Assembly (NCBI GenBank): GCA_009760855.2
Contig: WPIO01000215.1
Location: 124,001-188,000 of the forward strand
Origin: Cristatella mucedo
Lineage: Eukaryota; Bryozoa; Phylactolaemata; Cristatellidae
DNA length: 64,000 bases
Direction: 5' to 3'
The stretch's first letter is position 1; every line of letters starts with the position of its first letter. The notes below the pieces were generated by a model, which did no database searches, was not told where the DNA came from, and saw only the letters and a list, made by a program, of their open reading frames with translations. Position numbers and translations under genes: made by a program. Positions 9,539 through 21,214 of this stretch are shown one piece after another.

Positions 9539-10756
9539 CTAAGGTCAAGTCAGCACTGGCCGGTGAGCGTGATGGCTGATCTACTGTAAGCAACGGCAAC
9601 AGCCAAATGCTACTTCCATCGCCGGCGCTAAGCAGCCGAGAGCGTGCAAGTTGACAAAAGCCTGACTTCTTTTCGTTGACCCAGTCGCCTGCCTGCCTTG
9701 CCTAACTTAAGTATTTGGACGACGGACCAACTTGCCTTGACACCGGTGGTACGTTATCGAGTCGCAATTGCTTGGCTCTGTCATCGAGAAACAAAAAAGA
9801 TAGGACTGCCGGATAATTGATACACAGCATCATGGCCTAGCTCATAGTTGTCTGTCTTCAAATTCACAGGTCAGCACAAAACCATGCTGCACAGTCTAGT
9901 TCTCTCCTACTCTCGATACTTCACCTCCTTGCAAGGCACTTTTTATTTATACAGCCACCGCCCACTATGAATACAAACTGTTTCGTTTTGGGGTTTACTA
10001 TCTTCTGCAACGATATTACTGCCTCTACAATAAGGCTAAGACGCTGGAGCTGAAAGGGCCATCTTAATAGCAGGAAAAAGATGGATAACCTACCCTAACT
10101 GTAATACTAATGCACTCGCTGTGCATCTCAATTCTTGTTTCTTTCTCGAGACGAAAGCTGTCGACTATCCCAAAATCATCTAAGCACACCGAAAGTCATC
10201 CAAGCTATAGGAGCTTATATGAAAAACAGACGTAACAAATATTTGAGCTTAACTCTCACTTAGTTCTGCCGGCTGTGTGTTCGTATTAATAAGTAACGAT
10301 TCAAGCATGCATGCATGCGTGCACAGTGTAGGAGAGAGGAGATCAATTCAATGTGCCTCAACTGACTCAGCTATTTTAAGCTCTACGGGACCCATAAGTC
10401 AGGACTTGAGCCACCACTCGAGGCCCACAGACTGCAAGTGCCATCACAAGAGTTTATTAGGCCAGTCTGCTACTGCTGTTGCTGGCAGCCGAGCCGGGAG
10501 GTTGTGATCTCCAAGCACAGAGGTCAAGCACTCCAAGCTCCAATCACATCAATGCCGAGTGGGCCAATTGCAGCATGTCGATAAGCTAATAATATTTCTA
10601 CAGCCATTAAACAGCCTTCTGCTGTTCACGACAGCAGCACATTTCACATTTTTAGTGAGCATCTGAGAGCTCTCCAATAACACAATGGCAACTGAGATTG
10701 AATGCTGCAATTCCTCTGAAACAAACCAGGAGATCCTACTTCCACAGTGAACGTAC

Positions 10757-11073
10757 CTGTTGAATGCTTGTCCACTGTAGATCGCTGGCTGCTGCTGCAG
10801 TGAGCCTCTGGCTGCTGCTGCCACAGCAGCTAGGACATGGTTGGCCGATCTGGTGGCCTCCAGACGCTGCAGGAACTCGTAGGAGGCCAGCTGAGAGAGA
10901 GGCTGCATCGGTTTCACGGTGGCAGACGGGGACACATCGTCCCGCATGCCGACTGACACAGCAGCAGTGGCAGTAGCATCGAATGTTGTCTCCTTGGTAC
11001 TTTTGTCGAAGGCCTTAGTCTCTGTATCACCCTTGACATCGAAGGTAGTTTCTCTCCTGCTTACTTCAGATGC
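10757..11073 (-). CDS. NAV: NAV homologue exon, Thr/Ala-rich
   Basis: Acceptor tgcattcag at 11074, donor AACAG/gtacgt at 10756; 317 bases, phase 0 in, phase 2 out. It encodes ASEVSRRETTFD, a near repeat (RRETTFDVKGD, TKETTFDATA), then an Ala-rich helix-like part (YEFLQRLEATRSANHVLAAV) and ends with AFNR. The position before the GYxS exons corresponds to the poorly conserved linker of NAV proteins. The open frame runs past both borders, so its ends were set by splice signals and by phase agreement with 12951 and 9538. Confidence 0.8.
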
Positions 11074-11594
11074 CTGAATGCAAACCAAAACGAGAAAAAT
11101 ATAACTAAACTGCTCCAATGGAGACACACTTTCTTTTATTTTGCAGCAATAGAAACAGTACCAATTGGAAAGCGAAGGGACTTGGGAACTTGGAGGGGAG
11201 GTGGCTTGCACTGCAGTGATCTGGCCATTAATAGTATCCTATCATTTAATAACTAGTGGCTGAGCCTACTGTACATATTAAAACGTAATTTTTGCAACAA
11301 TAATTCTAAGCAAGTCTTTAGCCGACTCTATGCACAAGCTGTGTCGACTTCCTTGACCGTATTTTAACCAGCTTTGTTGTGACTCAGTTTAAATTGCTTT
11401 CGACCCAGGAAAGGATGCTGCCGGGCTGCATGCCAAGTTTGGGACATCTGCAGCTGAAGTGATTGGCTGGCTTGGCCTTTGGAGCAACCGGAATGCTAGT
11501 ATTACGAGGCACCGCTATGCAGTAAAAGGATGATGCATCCAATAAACACAATTCGGGCCGGCCATGAAATGCGGGGTGCAAAAGAGTGCAGCGT

Positions 11595-11795
11595 CAATGT
11601 TAAGGGAATATTTGCATATTTCAACGCTGACCCTATATATGCCACCTCTAACTATGTTTTACTTGCTTTCATTGAGCATGCTAACACTAACCATTCGAGC
11701 ATGCTTCCTTCGCAGCAAATGTAAAGTGCCTAGAAACAGATTTGGTTCTCAGAGGGCGATATGTAGGACAAATGTATTATTATTATTATTATGCT
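11595..11795 (+). mobile_element. LINE-B 3' UTR fragment
   Basis: Ends with cagcaaatgtaaagtgccta, a degenerate tail hairpin and (ATT)n, preceded by words such as catgctaacactaacc. Forward orientation. Confidence 0.65.
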
Positions 11796-12048
11796 GTACT
11801 GCATAGTCAACAATGGCAAAGCAATCGTGAGATTGGACAACGACTTGGGATTGTCGAGTTCAAAGTCAGCTTTTAATCTCGACTACTATACTGGTGCTGG
11901 TTCGATTGTCCATGCTGGTGGATATAGTCGGCAACACCAGACTGATACCAAAGGATGACAGGCTACTAAGATGGCATCACATCAGAATAGAACTCTGCCA
12001 CTTGTTGAGACCTTGCATCATGGTCATGCAGCAATACTAGAGGGATCG

Positions 12049-12083
12049 AAATTACCCCTGGGACCATAGCCCAGGGGTAATTT
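12049..12083. other. Perfect 14-base inverted repeat
   Basis: Arms aaattacccctggg and cccaggggtaattt are exact complements around a 7-base loop. It lies in the intron between exons 12951 and 11073 and belongs to none of the repeat families listed. Confidence 0.85.
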
Positions 12084-12361
12084 GCCTTCTTTTACACCCA
12101 GGTCACGGTTTGGAGTCCTGAAGCACGACATTCCTTGTTACCCATTGCAAGCAGCTAAGGCTCACGTGCACTTATGAAAATGAATCTGCTGAATCATCTG
12201 ACCTTTAGTTTTTTTTAACAGCTACCGATCTGTAGCCAGCTGATGTGCACGCAGCCCTGCTTACTGGATACCAGAGGGGAGCATAATGTCCTGTCGGCTT
12301 GCCCTATTACTGGGGTGAAGCGGCTCCAATGCGTTTAAACAAATTTGAATAGTGCCTAGCC

Positions 12362-12362
<1 letters not shown>

Positions 12363-12440
<78 letters not shown>
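12363..12440. repeat. (AC)n microsatellite
   Basis: Almost pure AC/CA run with one AA interruption, next to a SINE-C copy. The open frames across it are repeat artefacts. Confidence 0.95.
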
Positions 12441-12447
<7 letters not shown>

Positions 12448-12449
<2 letters not shown>

Positions 12450-12575
12450 GTGGCACAGAAAAGCCTTCACGGCTATCACCACCGTTGCAGTGGGCAACAC
12501 AGGATTGCCCACTGCAGTACTCAAACCCAAGACATGGATCGTGAAGAGCAAGCATCTTACCAATGGGGTAAGATC
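12448..12575 (-). repeat. SINE-C copy
   Basis: Reverse family words in order: atagtggcacagaaaagcc, ttcacggctatcaccaccg, ttgcagtgggcaac, gattgcccactgcag, a B-box region (actcaaaccca) and a head end (cttaccaatgggg). Confidence 0.75.
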
Positions 12576-12950
12576 GAGGGGTGGCACTGCAGGCGTGGCC
12601 ATTTCTTTGGGATAATACGATGACTGGAAAGCAAGGCCAAGTAGTAACAATTAAAGGTCGACTGTTTCAAGAGCCACATTTGTATAGTGGCAAAGGAGTC
12701 TTATTGGCAGTCAGCCAGCTTGCAGCCAGTAGTGACCGATGCCTACTGCAACCCACCACGACCTTGGTATTGAAGTAAGACGAACCATACCCACGGGCTA
12801 AGACCTTCTTAACATAGACAGTGAGGCAAAACCGCATAATGAAAAAGCCGAACTTATTGCAATGAATAAAGTGAGCTGTGCAGAGGCACACATATGGCAG
12901 CAACAGCTGACACCTGACTGATAAGGATACTGATGACGAAAACGGCATAC

Positions 12951-13117
12951 CTTTGCTGCCGATGCTGTAGCCACATCCCGTTGAGAAGTGCTAACGTTGT
13001 TGCCATGGCTTGATAACACGGGGCCACTGCCGTGCTTGTCTTGAAAATTGCCACCGTCATTAGGGATAACGGAAGAGATGCCTTGCACGTGACTTGCAAA
13101 CGATGCAAATGATGAAC
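12951..13117 (-). CDS. NAV: NAV homologue exon, Ser/Gly-rich
   Basis: Acceptor atatcaacag at 13118, donor GCAAAG/gtatgc at 12950; 167 bases, phase 1 in, phase 0 out. It encodes (G)SSFASFASHVQGISSV, then a Ser/His/Asp-rich linker ending in ATASAAK. No domain is recognisable. It is assigned to NAV because both junction phases agree with neighbours (13558 gives the split Gly codon, 11073 starts in phase 0) and its low-complexity Ser-rich style fits. Confidence 0.75.
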
Positions 13118-13171
13118 CTGTTGATATCGTGAATTTAAAGTAAATACACACAGTACGAAAAGCCTAGATTT

Positions 13172-13173
<2 letters not shown>

Positions 13174-13227
<54 letters not shown>

Positions 13228-13273
13228 TGGAAAAATAAGGTAGTGGTGTAACAGAAAGACAAATGAGAGTGAC

Positions 13274-13326
<53 letters not shown>

Positions 13327-13371
13327 GGAAAAATAAGGTAGTGGTGTAACAGAAAGACAAATGAGAGTGAC

Positions 13372-13443
<72 letters not shown>
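13174..13443. repeat. (GA)n arrays with duplicated spacer
   Basis: Three (GA)n runs (about 13174-13223, 13276-13322 and 13374-13443) separated by two near-identical 50-odd base spacers with the words aaaaataaggtagtggtg and acaaatgagagtgacat. The whole makes a higher-order tandem repeat inside a NAV intron. Confidence 0.9.
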
Positions 13444-13444
<1 letters not shown>

Positions 13445-13557
13445 TATGCTCTGGGAGTAACTGACACACATAGACAATTTGAGAGACATACACAGAGGGA
13501 ACACAATGAGACGGTTTGGCAGTGAGAGACATGCACAGAAAGACTGGCTTTCCACAC

Positions 13558-13867
13558 CTGCTGCTTGTCCGGCTACTCTGACTGGAGCGGTGGCAGTGGC
13601 AGCAGCTGGTGCTGCTCCATGGCCTCCTTTGGCTTGCAGAGATGCTATGGTGGCCACTCGGGCCGTGCTGACCTTGGGAGCTAGCAGACGAGAGGTGGAA
13701 GCCTCCTGATGAGGTCTAGCTGCAGCAGCACTGTGCTGCTGCTGCTGACTGTCTGCAAAGACACCGACCGTGTTCGGCTGCTGTTGATGCTGCTGCTGCT
13801 GCACGGTCTGATTGCCGGCTTCCTTCCTAAGAACGTTCTTTTCACCGGTGCTGACCGATGGTGTCTT
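13558..13867 (-). CDS. NAV: NAV homologue exon, Gln/Ala-rich
   Basis: Acceptor aggttcag at 13868, donor GCAGCAG/gtgtgg at 13557 (a weaker donor); 310 bases, phase 0 in, phase 1 out. It encodes KTPSVSTGEKNVLRKEAG, a CAG-coded Gln/His run, then Ser/Ala/Thr-rich sequence ending VAGQAA. Phase agrees with the long exon upstream (17562, phase 0) and with 13117. The frame stays open into the intron, where it would run into the (GA)n arrays as poly-Ser/Leu, clearly not coding. Confidence 0.8.
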
Positions 13868-14454
13868 CTGAACCTAGAAAGACCAAAGCATGCCGCCATT
13901 CCATTCCAAACGACCAACAAAACACAGGAGCTACATCTGTGCAAAGCTGTTTTTAAAGTTCATGTCAGCTGTAGACTAGGAATGAACGCATGACAGCCTG
14001 GCATCGGCAATAATCTGCACCAGATCGCTCAGCTGCATGTGCATAGAGACGGTGGGTGGGGGTGCTAGGACACGGCTTAGGCATAGATTAAAGTAACAGA
14101 TTTTGTCGTGGCTGATCGTTGGAGGTTGCCAAATCTTGCATTCGGCAGCCAATGTCAATAATGCCACCCAGACATTAGCCTGCTGCAGTTTCGTAGCGAC
14201 AAGTGCACGCGGCCAACAGAAAAAAGCATCAAACAGCAAACAAATGCATGAATACCTCGAGTCATTAAGTGCTACTGCCTGTCCCTTAGGTATGGCAAAA
14301 GTGCCATACTGGACTCCACTCATGTCAGCTGATGGACACTATTTGGCATGAATGTTTAAACTAACTAATTTTGAGAACCTCGTACGATCGTCAGGAGAAG
14401 ACGAAGAGTCATCCGTGATGGCAGGGACGCTCCCGATATAGGTGGTGCCAGCAT

Positions 14455-14590
14455 TGTTAATACTACTACTAATAATAACGCATTTGATATAGCACCCTCA
14501 GATAACTCACTGTTTTTTTCTAAGCACAGTACATTTGCTATGAAGGAAGCATTGAGAAGCATTGGTCAAGCAGCTACTTCCTTATAAAAT
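14455..14590 (-). mobile_element. LINE-B tail fragment
   Basis: (TAA)n-like start, reverse tail words (gatatagcaccctcagataa) and aaggaagcattg. Diverged. Confidence 0.6.
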
Positions 14591-15164
14591 ATAATTCTAG
14601 CAAGAAGCACCGCTAAAAGTGCTTGTTGATGGTGTATAACTATAACAATAATATACTTGATAAAGCTCCCCCGGAGAACTCTAGCTCATTCTAGGCGCTT
14701 TATATTTTCTGCAAAGGAAGCACGATCGAACGGTTAGCGGTAGCATGCTCAGTAAACAACAAGAATAACATGGTTAGGGGTGATATGCACAGGGTCAGCA
14801 TGCAAGTATGGTTAGTGGCAGCATGCACAGTGTCAGCACAGATGAGCACATAAAAGGTTGAGTCACACGGACAAACTGAATTCTGTGATAAGTAGGTACG
14901 CTTTTAGTTTCTTTTAAATCTGGTCGTCAGGAGATGTCGTGACCCAAGTTGGGAGTAAGTACCAGGCTTTTGGAGCATACAAACTAAAGGTAGAGTCTCC
15001 AAAGAATTTGAGGCTTGCACGAGGTACAGGTAAACAGTTATTTTCCGAAAAGCAGGCGGCATGATGCATAGCCTGGTGGGGCAGTAGATCTGATAGGTAA
15101 GCTGGAGCCAAAGAGTGAAGGGACCTAAAAGTGAGTGACACAACCTTGAAGTCGATACGTTAGG

Positions 15165-15292
15165 CTGGGCTGGTTTGGTCCACTGGTTAAGGTGCCTGCC
15201 CCGACCAAGGTCTGGCTGAGGTCGTGGGCTAGAGCTCGGAGGCATATGTAAAGCACCTAACGAGAGATTAGGTTCTCTTGGATGCTACACAC

Positions 15293-15298
<6 letters not shown>
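15165..15298 (+). repeat. SINE-A copy inside LINE-B
   Basis: Head ggctgggctggtttggtcca, ctggttaaggtgcctgcc, B-box region gtgggctagagctcgg, tail hairpin and AT-rich end running into the TA array. The interrupted LINE-B continues on both sides. Confidence 0.85.

Positions 15299-15347
<49 letters not shown>
15299..15347. repeat. (TA)n microsatellite
   Basis: Pure TA run grown from the AT-rich 3' end of the SINE-A copy. Confidence 0.95.
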
Positions 15348-15359
<12 letters not shown>

Positions 15360-15589
15360 CACTTGACCAGGAGCCAGTGCAGGTCGGCAAGAAGTGATGT
15401 TTCTGAATCATGTTTGGTTTTCTCAGAACTAGTAAGTTGATTTTATCATCATTCAATACAAAATCCTGGCCAGGCCACCAAGTTCCACACACAAATTATT
15501 GGCACCAGGATATTGATGCAAGTAAGGATCCATAGTCCTTCGTATTTTTTGAGGTTTTACACAGACTCTTTCTTTCTGTTTCCCTCTCA

Positions 15590-15679
15590 GTCTGTCTGTC
15601 TCTCCCTCCCTCTCTCCCTCCCTCTCTCCCTCCCTCTCCCTCCCTCTCTCCCTCCCTCTCTCTCTCTCTCCCCCCCCCC

Positions 15680-15764
<85 letters not shown>
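15590..15764. repeat. (CT)n with CCCT variants
   Basis: About 75 bases of TCCC/CTCT mixture, a run of nine or so C, then a long pure CT run. The Arg/Glu and Ser/Leu frames here are repeat artefacts. Confidence 0.95.
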
Positions 15765-15767
<3 letters not shown>

Positions 15768-16254
15768 CCTTGCAACATAGCATAAATCAGTTAGCATTCA
15801 TCTTGGCCAGGTGCAGCTTAATAGCAGCAGTGATCTAATGTGCTAAAACAACAGGCAATGGCTATGCATGTACATAAGCACCCACTAAATCAACTTCGCC
15901 AGGTAGTTTGCACTCAGCAGAAAGCAATAAAAAAGATCCAGACGTCACATGAGTGCAATTTACACCAAAACGAGTCAGATTTTTAAATGCTCGGGGGCCA
16001 TACAGGTATTCACAAGAAAAAGCCATTTCAAATGCACTGGACCCAGAGAATTGGAGACGGCAGCATCCCATGGAACAGCATGCAAAGACCCGGGACCTAG
16101 CAGGCTCGCAAGGCACTACACAGCCGCACCTGCAATGAGAAATTCAGCTTCGAAAACTTCCTTCGACAACCACTCGTGAGCTGCTAGAAAAGAGCTATGC
16201 TTCAGGGCTCGAGGGGCCAAGGCTGTGCTGCTGAAATTTGACGACAAATAAAAA

Positions 16255-16440
16255 GTATCTAACTCATGTGTATAGCACCATAAACAAGGAAGCTGATTGA
16301 ATAGCCTAAGGACAGAGGAGCATTCATGGATATCGCGTGACCACTTGCAGTGTACAATAAAGGAAAGCTCAGTACAGTAGTCGAACCACGACCTGGGTCG
16401 TGAAGAGCTAGCACCTTAACTCCTGGGCTGAGACCCAGGG
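16255..16440 (-). repeat. SINE-C copy, diverged
   Basis: Words gtatagcacc, ttgcagtgtacaataaagg, agtcgaaccacgacctgggt and cgtgaagagc in reverse order of the family; the tRNA-like head lies at the right end. Confidence 0.6.
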
Positions 16441-16839
16441 GCAAGTGAATCCAATCTCTATCAAGGTGCTTTGCATGGCCGCCGGGCTCAGGCCCATGGC
16501 TTCGATCGCTTCACGAGAGTACGCCTTAGCACCCCTGAGCCTAACTAGGACAGAGCAGCCGCAGCAGTAGTCTCCTCATCGAGCGTTTGCGTCATGTGTA
16601 TGTCCCAATACCCAACAGCGACTGGAAGTGCCACGTGCCAGTGCCACGCACTTTCAAGAGGTTTCCATGGCACATGACACTCGGAGCTTTCGGCGCGAGC
16701 GTCTGCGAGACAGGAGCATGGGCCTCTCACAAATGAGAGGGCACTGCAAGATCAAAGTTAATAATAATAAAAATAATAATAATAAGCAAGCAAGTTGGGG
16801 TACCGAAGGAGCTGAAGCTGGGGCAACAACGGGCAATGT

Positions 16840-16968
16840 AATGTATGTATAGTATCTCTGTCTGTAACTCCACAAAGCCCCACAAACTATGTGGGTGGTA
16901 CACAAGGAGTGTTTTGTATATCGCACCCTTTTCGGAACACATTCGGTAGCCAGCAGACTTCACAAGTG
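16840..16968 (-). mobile_element. LINE-A 3' end, 5'-truncated
   Basis: Matches the LINE-A 3' UTR (gtaatgtatgta..., ctgtctgtaactccacaaag) and the last codons (ggctaccgaatg-like on the minus strand). Truncated at about 16968. Confidence 0.7.
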
Positions 16969-17561
16969 AGTAAACGGGTGCCACCGTCGGCTCCTGGAGA
17001 ACGCATGATCGTTTCGATACTGGCCTGGAGGCAGGGCCCTGCCAATTCTCGAATAGCGTTGGCAGTAGCCGTCAAGTCAACGAAAGGGACCGCCATGCCT
17101 TCCTTCAAGGGTGAGCTCTAGGTGGATCACGGGCAGACAGCAGCAAAGCTAGCCCATCGCTCCAAGATACAGCTATTGCTCCAGAGAACCAGGTACATCA
17201 CGCAGGGTGTGGGACTATGACAGACTAGGGCCAACTCGTAGCAACAGCAAAATCGCAGCAAAAATACCGTGCTCCGGCGAGTCCGAAGACTTGTACGACT
17301 TTGCAGACACTCCGCTGCCGTCGCCTACACTGGCCTGAGGCGCATGCATTTTTTGCACTGAGCTAACACAAGTGAGGCGCCTCGGTTGGCCGTTCGTGCA
17401 GAATTGCATTAAGAAGTGAACGGATGCAGAGAATCGAATAATGCACTGGGAGAGGCCTGGCCACCGACGGATAGGGGGCCTCACTCTCTCCACCCTTCGT
17501 TGACCCCTCATTGACCACAGCCCAGTGGATCCTTGACCCCCACTGGATCCGGGAAGCCTAC

Positions 17562-19171
17562 CTGGGCGGCGATTTTCTGAAGAGCAGACGGCTCGGTCTG
17601 CGCGATCGAATCCGACGTGCCCTGCTGGTGCAGCTGCAATTGCGAGGGCGGCACGGCCTGCGTCGCCCTCGGGGCTGCGGTCGTCATCTGTGCAGCAGCC
17701 GCTGTCCGGCTGCTGCCGCCGCGACCTCCATCGTGCAGCCGGTTGTCATTCTTTGCATCGCCGGGGGCGATGCCTTCCTCGGTTCGCCGCTGTGCGTCCC
17801 TTGCATGCACAGCAGTGGCCTCAGCACCCCTCGAGCTGCTGCTCACCGGCTGTGGACCGGTGATGACGTGCGGCGCTGCGGTGATGCACTTTCGCGGAGC
17901 TTCGGCCGAACGTCTGCCAAAGGCGTCCGCCTCGTCGGGCGCCAGACCGAGCGCCCTGCCGCTGCCGCCGCCATCGTCCCTCAGGTAAGTGTGCAGGCCA
18001 GGCAGCTGGTTGTACGGCTGCGCTCCTCCGCTACCAGCGGCAGCAGCAGCGCAGGAATTTGACTCGGCAGATGAGAGTGGTAGCTGCGTCGAGTCAGGCT
18101 GCTGTGCGCTTGCAGGCGGCCTCATCGGCTCGGCGACAGCGCCAGTGCCACGCGGTCGTTTCATTGCGAGCGCCTTCGGGATGGACTTCAGCTGCGGCTC
18201 CGAGGCAGTGTCCTTTCTCGGAGCTGCTGCCATCGCTGCCTGAGATGCCCTAGTCCGGTCGTCGTTGGATGAATAGGGCCGCATAATGGCGGCATCAGTT
18301 ATCGGACTGTCGCCGGCACTTTGCTCAGAGCTGCATCCGGAGGCGTCAAGCAAGCAGCTCCGACCTTCGCCTCCAGCGACCTTTACTTTTCCGGCGCTAC
18401 GCACCCTGGGAATGGACGACGTCTGATCGGAAGCCGATCCTGCAGCCGTTGCCATTGGTGCTGCGGTACGCCTCATTCCAGCCAGATTCTCCCGGGACGG
18501 CGTGCGGCTCTGAGGCGACGGATCGCGGCTCGACGAAGACGAGGCTCGAGGAATGCCGCTTCCACTGGACGATGCCATTTGCAGCTTGCTCGGCCTCTGC
18601 CCGCTGGCCGAAGTGGCTCTTCCAGCCGATGACGTCCCGTTGGAAGCTGCTGCTCTCCTGGAAGCACCGCCCTTGGTGCCTCGGCTGCCAGCTCCGCAGC
18701 CCGAGCTGCCATTGTCGGCTGCTACTGGCGACTCGGCGACCCTGGAGGGAATGTTCTCGCACGAACCTTCCATGCCGGACGAGTCGGCGTCGGTGGCCCG
18801 CCCACTACTTCCGCCACCGGCCGACGTCTGCTGGCGCCTGGCCATGTACATTCGGTCCAGAGCACTGCCGGAGCGCCCAGCTGACAAGCCACTGGCAGCG
18901 ACAGCGGCAGCAGCAGTGCCAGCAGTGGCAAATGTGCCACCGGCGATGCCGGCCGTGCCGGCCTGCGTGCCCGGAGACGCCCCGGATCCTGCTGCTGCTG
19001 CTGACGTCGAAGAAGGTGCCTTTTGACCGCTGGATGTCGATGTGGACCTGCTCGACGACGATAGGCTGGAGCTGAACGAGCTAGTGCTGGTAGAGTTCTC
19101 GATAGTCTGACCTTGACCAGCAAGTCGTGAAGACTTCGACGAGGTTGATCGGCCAGAACCGGAAGCTTTGC
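17562..19171 (-). CDS. NAV: NAV homologue, long Ser/Ala/Gly-rich exon with SxIP motifs
   Basis: Acceptor caccttttcag at 19172, donor GCCCAG/gtaggc at 17561; 1610 bases, phase 1 in, phase 0 out, about 536 codons. Strongly Ser, Ala and Gly rich, with basic patches. It has two clear SxIP-type motifs in basic/Ser context, SGIPRASS and SSIPRVRSAGKVK, and SRDPSPQSRTPSREN nearby. SxIP motifs bind EB proteins at growing microtubule ends, and NAVs are known plus-end trackers. GC content is higher than in the introns, and the third-position bias produces long shadow frames on the plus strand. A single long disordered exon is typical of the NAV N-terminal half. A CLASP-like protein was considered for this exon alone, but the CH exons upstream and the GYxS exons downstream favour NAV. 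Confidence 0.88.
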
Positions 19172-19344
19172 CTGAAAAGGTGCACTTTCGTCTTAGCATG
19201 GCATGTCGCACCTTAGCAACAGCGCAGGAAGCACCCGGTCAATAATCTAACACTAACCGTCAAGGCAGATTCGAAGATCTAGGCTTTCATTTATTGTGAA
19301 TGAGTGGGCTACGTGTAAGAAATGCACTAGGAAATCGTAAAGCT

Positions 19345-19500
19345 GTATTCACAAACTCATGGATAGAGTGACAGCAGAAGTGTCTTAGTGGCTGTCATTC
19401 TCGCTTCTATTGGGCAACAAGGAATTGCCTACTACAGGACTCGAACCCAAACATGGGTAAAAAAATGAGCCAAGCACCAGCCAGACCAGGAGATAGGTCG
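19345..19500 (-). repeat. SINE-C copy, diverged
   Basis: Contains gagtgacagcagaagtg, tattgggcaacaaggaattgcc, aggactcgaacccaaacatg; the head end is degenerate. Confidence 0.6.
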
Positions 19501-19584
19501 GTAGAGCCAAATGTAAGAGTTAAGCTTTCCAATTTCTGAGTCGCCCTTAGAATTGCACGTTACTAGTAAGTTGCTTTTATCAGT

Positions 19585-19655
19585 GTCCGAGTTTGTAAAG
19601 TACCCGGAGAGAGATTAAGTCATCTTGGGTTGCTGTAAAAATTGCATATGACTAT
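19585..19655 (+). repeat. SINE-A/LINE-B tail fragment
   Basis: Only gtaaagtacccggagagaga, ttaagtcatcttggg and an AT end remain. Confidence 0.5.
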
Positions 19656-19869
19656 CCCTCTTGCCCATTCATGCTTTTGCTGCCGGCTGAATTACTTTTC
19701 ATCGAGCAGAATCTTTACAATATTCAACAGAAAATGCTAATTTCAGTATTTTAGCATGTAACATTTCACAAAATTAAAGCATGGTGGACTAGGTTACCTA
19801 TGCAATGCATTCGTTTAATTGTTTTTCACTGTCTTTATAAATAAATAAATAAATAAATATATATATATG

Positions 19870-20015
19870 TATATAATTCGTTTGTGTAGTGCCCTATGAG
19901 AACTTAATCTCAATTCAAGCGCTTCACGTGTGCCTCAAGGCTCGAGTCCACAACCTCGGTAACACCTTGATTGGGGGAGGGGGCACATTAACCGCTGGGC
20001 CAAATACATCATTTC
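19870..20015 (-). repeat. SINE-A copy
   Basis: Reverse tail (tagtgccctatgagaactta, atctcaattcaagcgctt), B-box region ggctcgagtccacaacc, head end ttaaccgctgggccaaat. Nearly full length. Confidence 0.75.
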
Positions 20016-20029
20016 ACACACTCTCTGAA

Positions 20030-20110
20030 GCCGGGTCTTGGCTCAGCAGTAAGCATGCTCATAATCGACGACCCGGGTTGTCGGTTCAAGACCCGAAGCA
20101 AATGGGATGA
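20030..20110 (+). repeat. tRNA-like SINE head, other family
   Basis: A-box-like tggctcagcagtaag and B-box-like ggttcaagacc spaced as in tRNA-derived SINEs, but no folded acceptor stem. Not a functional tRNA as far as I can see. Confidence 0.5.
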
Positions 20111-20584
20111 AAGACGGTATATCCAATCAGCCATTATATCAGCATTCTTGAATCAGTGACTCCTAGCGAGTCGAACTCTCTCAGCTGTCTCTGCAGCACG
20201 TATTGACGACATTAACACTTGGAAAGCACCAAACCTATTTAAATTAAAAGACAATCAAACCGACTTACTAATATAATGGTCAAAACTAAGAGTTGAGTCA
20301 GGAGTTGGAAAGGCTAACCTTTTAAATCGGCTTGACAGGCATATCTCCTTTAGCCTCAGCTTGGAATCTGGGTGTCCTATTCTAAAATGGCTTTACGTTA
20401 AATGAGCACATCTGCTCAACTTTTTCAACTCTGCCTGCCAGCATGTCTGCCTTTAAAGCAGCCACGCTTGCTTACTTCACAGTCAAGTCTAACTAACCAA
20501 TTGACTTGCTTTCTTTTAAGCATATATACCAAAAGTACCTAGAATAAAATTGTGCTGTCTTGGTTTTGAAAAATTATTGTTCTG

Positions 20585-21030
20585 CAATAAATAATAATAA
20601 TACATTTGTATGATGCCTTGTGAGAACTTAAGCTTGTTCTATGCACCTTACTGTAAGCGAAAAAATGAAATATTTTGTGGTAACATGCACAATTTCAGCA
20701 AGCATAACATGGTTAGAGGTGACATATACAGTGACAACATGTAAAATTTGGTTAGTAGTAGCAGGCACAGTGTCAGCATGCATAAAAACACAAAGGAAGA
20801 ATCACAAGCACCCACTAAATACTGAGAGATATAGGGGCATTGCCGGCTCATTTTTAAATGTCATCAAGTCAGGTGATGTCATGATGTCAGTCGGGAGTGA
20901 GTTCCAGGCTTTGGGATCATACGAACAAAAAGCATTTGAAATTTTCCAAAGGATTTGTTCGTTGAAAGTTCGTTCTAGCTACAACTGTAGAGCCAACAAA
21001 TTTGAGCCAGAAAAAGCTGGTGGTACGACG
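20585..21030 (-). mobile_element. LINE-B 3' part, diverged
   Basis: (TAA)n start, degenerate tail, catggttagaggtgacat, tgatgtcagtcgggagtgag, ttccaggctttgggatcata. Interrupted and decayed. Confidence 0.7.
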
Positions 21031-21214
21031 CCTTCTCTGGTGGTGGCTGTTTAACATAATGTTCCCCTCCGACATTGACATCCAAAATCACAACCTGGAA
21101 GTGCTTGAAATTATTAGCTGTAGTGGAGAGGCTTTGTAGCATTTTGTTATTCTATTTAGCCCTGTAATACAATGTGTAGCACAGTGATACGATGGGTATT
21201 CTATCTGATTCGAT

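Larger units (their letters stand above)
14640..15400 (-). mobile_element. LINE-B 3' part, split by a SINE-A
   Basis: Reverse 3' UTR from the tail at 14650 through ggttaggggtgatatgcac, then coding remains ([20 protein letters not shown]). At about 15165 it is cut by a forward SINE-A plus a TA run, and resumes at about 15357 with cttgaccaggagccagtgca. Confidence 0.8.

Noticed and set aside
12854-13804. 316-codon minus-strand frame over the 13 kb region
   Set aside because: It merges a real exon (13558-13867) with (GA)n-encoded poly-Ser/Leu and an out-of-frame exon; splice borders explain the coding parts.
17511-19075. Several plus-strand frames opposite the long NAV exon
   Set aside because: Shadow frames caused by the GC-rich codon use of the minus-strand exon; no splice or domain support.
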